Shown in pieces: positions 63,521 through 64,000 of a DNA stretch of 64,000 bases. Both the position numbers and the translations under genes were made by a program. Below the pieces are notes generated by a model. It ran no database searches and was not told the origin of the DNA. It worked only from the letters and a program-made list of their open reading frames with translations. Each line of letters begins with the position of its first letter. Within the stretch, counting starts at the first letter, position 1. This stretch comes from Veillonella sp. CHU740 (GTDB lineage Bacteria; Bacillota; Negativicutes; Veillonellales; Veillonellaceae). The stretch lies in assembly GCF_003992055.1 (NCBI RefSeq), contig NZ_RQVD01000001.1:1-64000 (forward strand). Reading direction: 5' to 3'.

Positions 63521-64000
63521 TTATGAATGAATCCAATCCACGCTATCAAATTGAATCATAGATAGATATTTTTCAACTCCATCTGGAGCTACTACGACTA
63601 CATCTACATCAGGGAATTTTTTACCATATTGGCGAGCTACTAAAATAGCTGCCGCTGAAGAAATTCCGATGCCGATACCTGTTTCACGCATGAAGTTTCC
63701 AACTTCTGCAATCGCATCTTCATCAGTTACTGTTTGTACCTCATCCATAAGCTCAGCATCAAAGTTTTCTGGAATAAAACCAGCCCCCAAGCCTTGGATT
63801 TTATGTACCCCACCAACACCACGAGAAATCACTGGAGATCCTTCTGGTTCTACAGCTACTGCTTTAATGTACGGATGTTGTTCTTTCAAGGATTTAGTAA
63901 CACCTGTAAATGTGCCACCAGTACCAATTCCCGCTACAAACACGCCTATATTCGGTACATCACGTAAAATTTCTTTTGCCGTTGTTTCATAGTGAGATGT
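63521..64000 (-). CDS. cysK: Cysteine synthase, 5' end beyond the window
   Basis: The last 159 residues of a PLP-dependent O-acetylserine sulfhydrylase; the reading frame is open to the window edge. FVAGIGTGGTFTG is the PLP phosphate loop, GLGAGFIPENFD and SSAAAILVARQ are family segments. The catalytic lysine and substrate loop lie outside the window. cysE follows after 60 bases, as in many bacteria. It makes cysteine from O-acetylserine and sulfide. Confidence 0.95.
   Translation of the reverse strand, partial: TSHYETTAKEILRDVPNIGVFVAGIGTGGTFTGVTKSLKEQHPYIKAVAVEPEGSPVISRGVGGVHKIQGLGAGFIPENFDAELMDEVQTVTDEDAIAEVGNFMRETGIGIGISSAAAILVARQYGKKFPDVDVVVVAPDGVEKYLSMIQFDSVDWIHS

Overview
The window is chromosomal DNA from a low-GC, two-membrane Firmicute, most likely Veillonella or a close Negativicute. 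It combines Firmicute traits (a T-box before thrS, GreA/LysS and TrmK/Nif3 gene order, FloA/NfeD, TTG and GTG starts with strong AGGAGG sites) with outer-membrane genes (MlaEFD, TolC, TamB). The metabolic genes suit a fumarate-using anaerobe: two-subunit class I fumarase, a membrane [NiFe] uptake hydrogenase, a flavodiiron protein and gluconeogenic enzymes. The genus is inferred from gene content; no 16S sequence lies in the window.

Layout. Positions 1-150 hold the promoter and leader of a probable rRNA operon that leaves the left edge. Next come a 91-bp-period repeat, a nitroreductase, a SIMPL protein and T-box-controlled thrS (0.3-5 kb). From 14.2 to 5 kb runs one leftward envelope operon: mlaE-mlaF-mlaD-tolC-tamB and a sigma factor. 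Upstream of it are a secreted S55-type peptidase with a small lipoyl-like partner, then murA with an MreB-like gene, then serS-fsa-glpX and greA-lysS. From 24.6 to 30.6 kb are an alcohol dehydrogenase, galM, moaA, a MOSC protein, a nucleobase permease and a secreted protein. A divergent superoxide-dismutase homologue that has lost three of four metal ligands starts at 30.7 kb.

From 31.4 to 45.4 kb are ubiE, sstT, a CDF transporter, lpd, an M20 amidohydrolase beside a two-gene membrane module of the DUF3100 type, flavodoxin with DUF3793, glnS, a 2-hydroxyacid dehydrogenase and an XRE regulator. From 45.7 to 53.5 kb are tandem YbjN-like paralogues, lysR-xpt, a divergent flavodiiron protein, nfeD-floA and fumAB. 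From 54 to 58.7 kb lies hupSLC-hupD-hupH(C-terminal). The right end holds a thioredoxin, RNase P RNA, trmK-nif3, four tRNAs (CAU, Leu, Phe, Asp), a nitrilase-family amidase, cysE and a truncated cysK.

How it fits together. The Mla, TolC and TamB genes form a lipid and export bridge between inner and outer membrane, and MlaD carries what looks like its own outer-membrane barrel. Hydrogenase plus cytochrome b can feed electrons from H2 into the quinone pool, with fumarase supplying fumarate. The flavodiiron protein, flavodoxin and thioredoxin handle oxygen and redox stress. The most unusual items are the metal-site-depleted SOD homologue, the S55 peptidase whose catalytic segments occur in permuted order, a UbiE with an altered SAM loop, and several well-placed operator-like palindromes.
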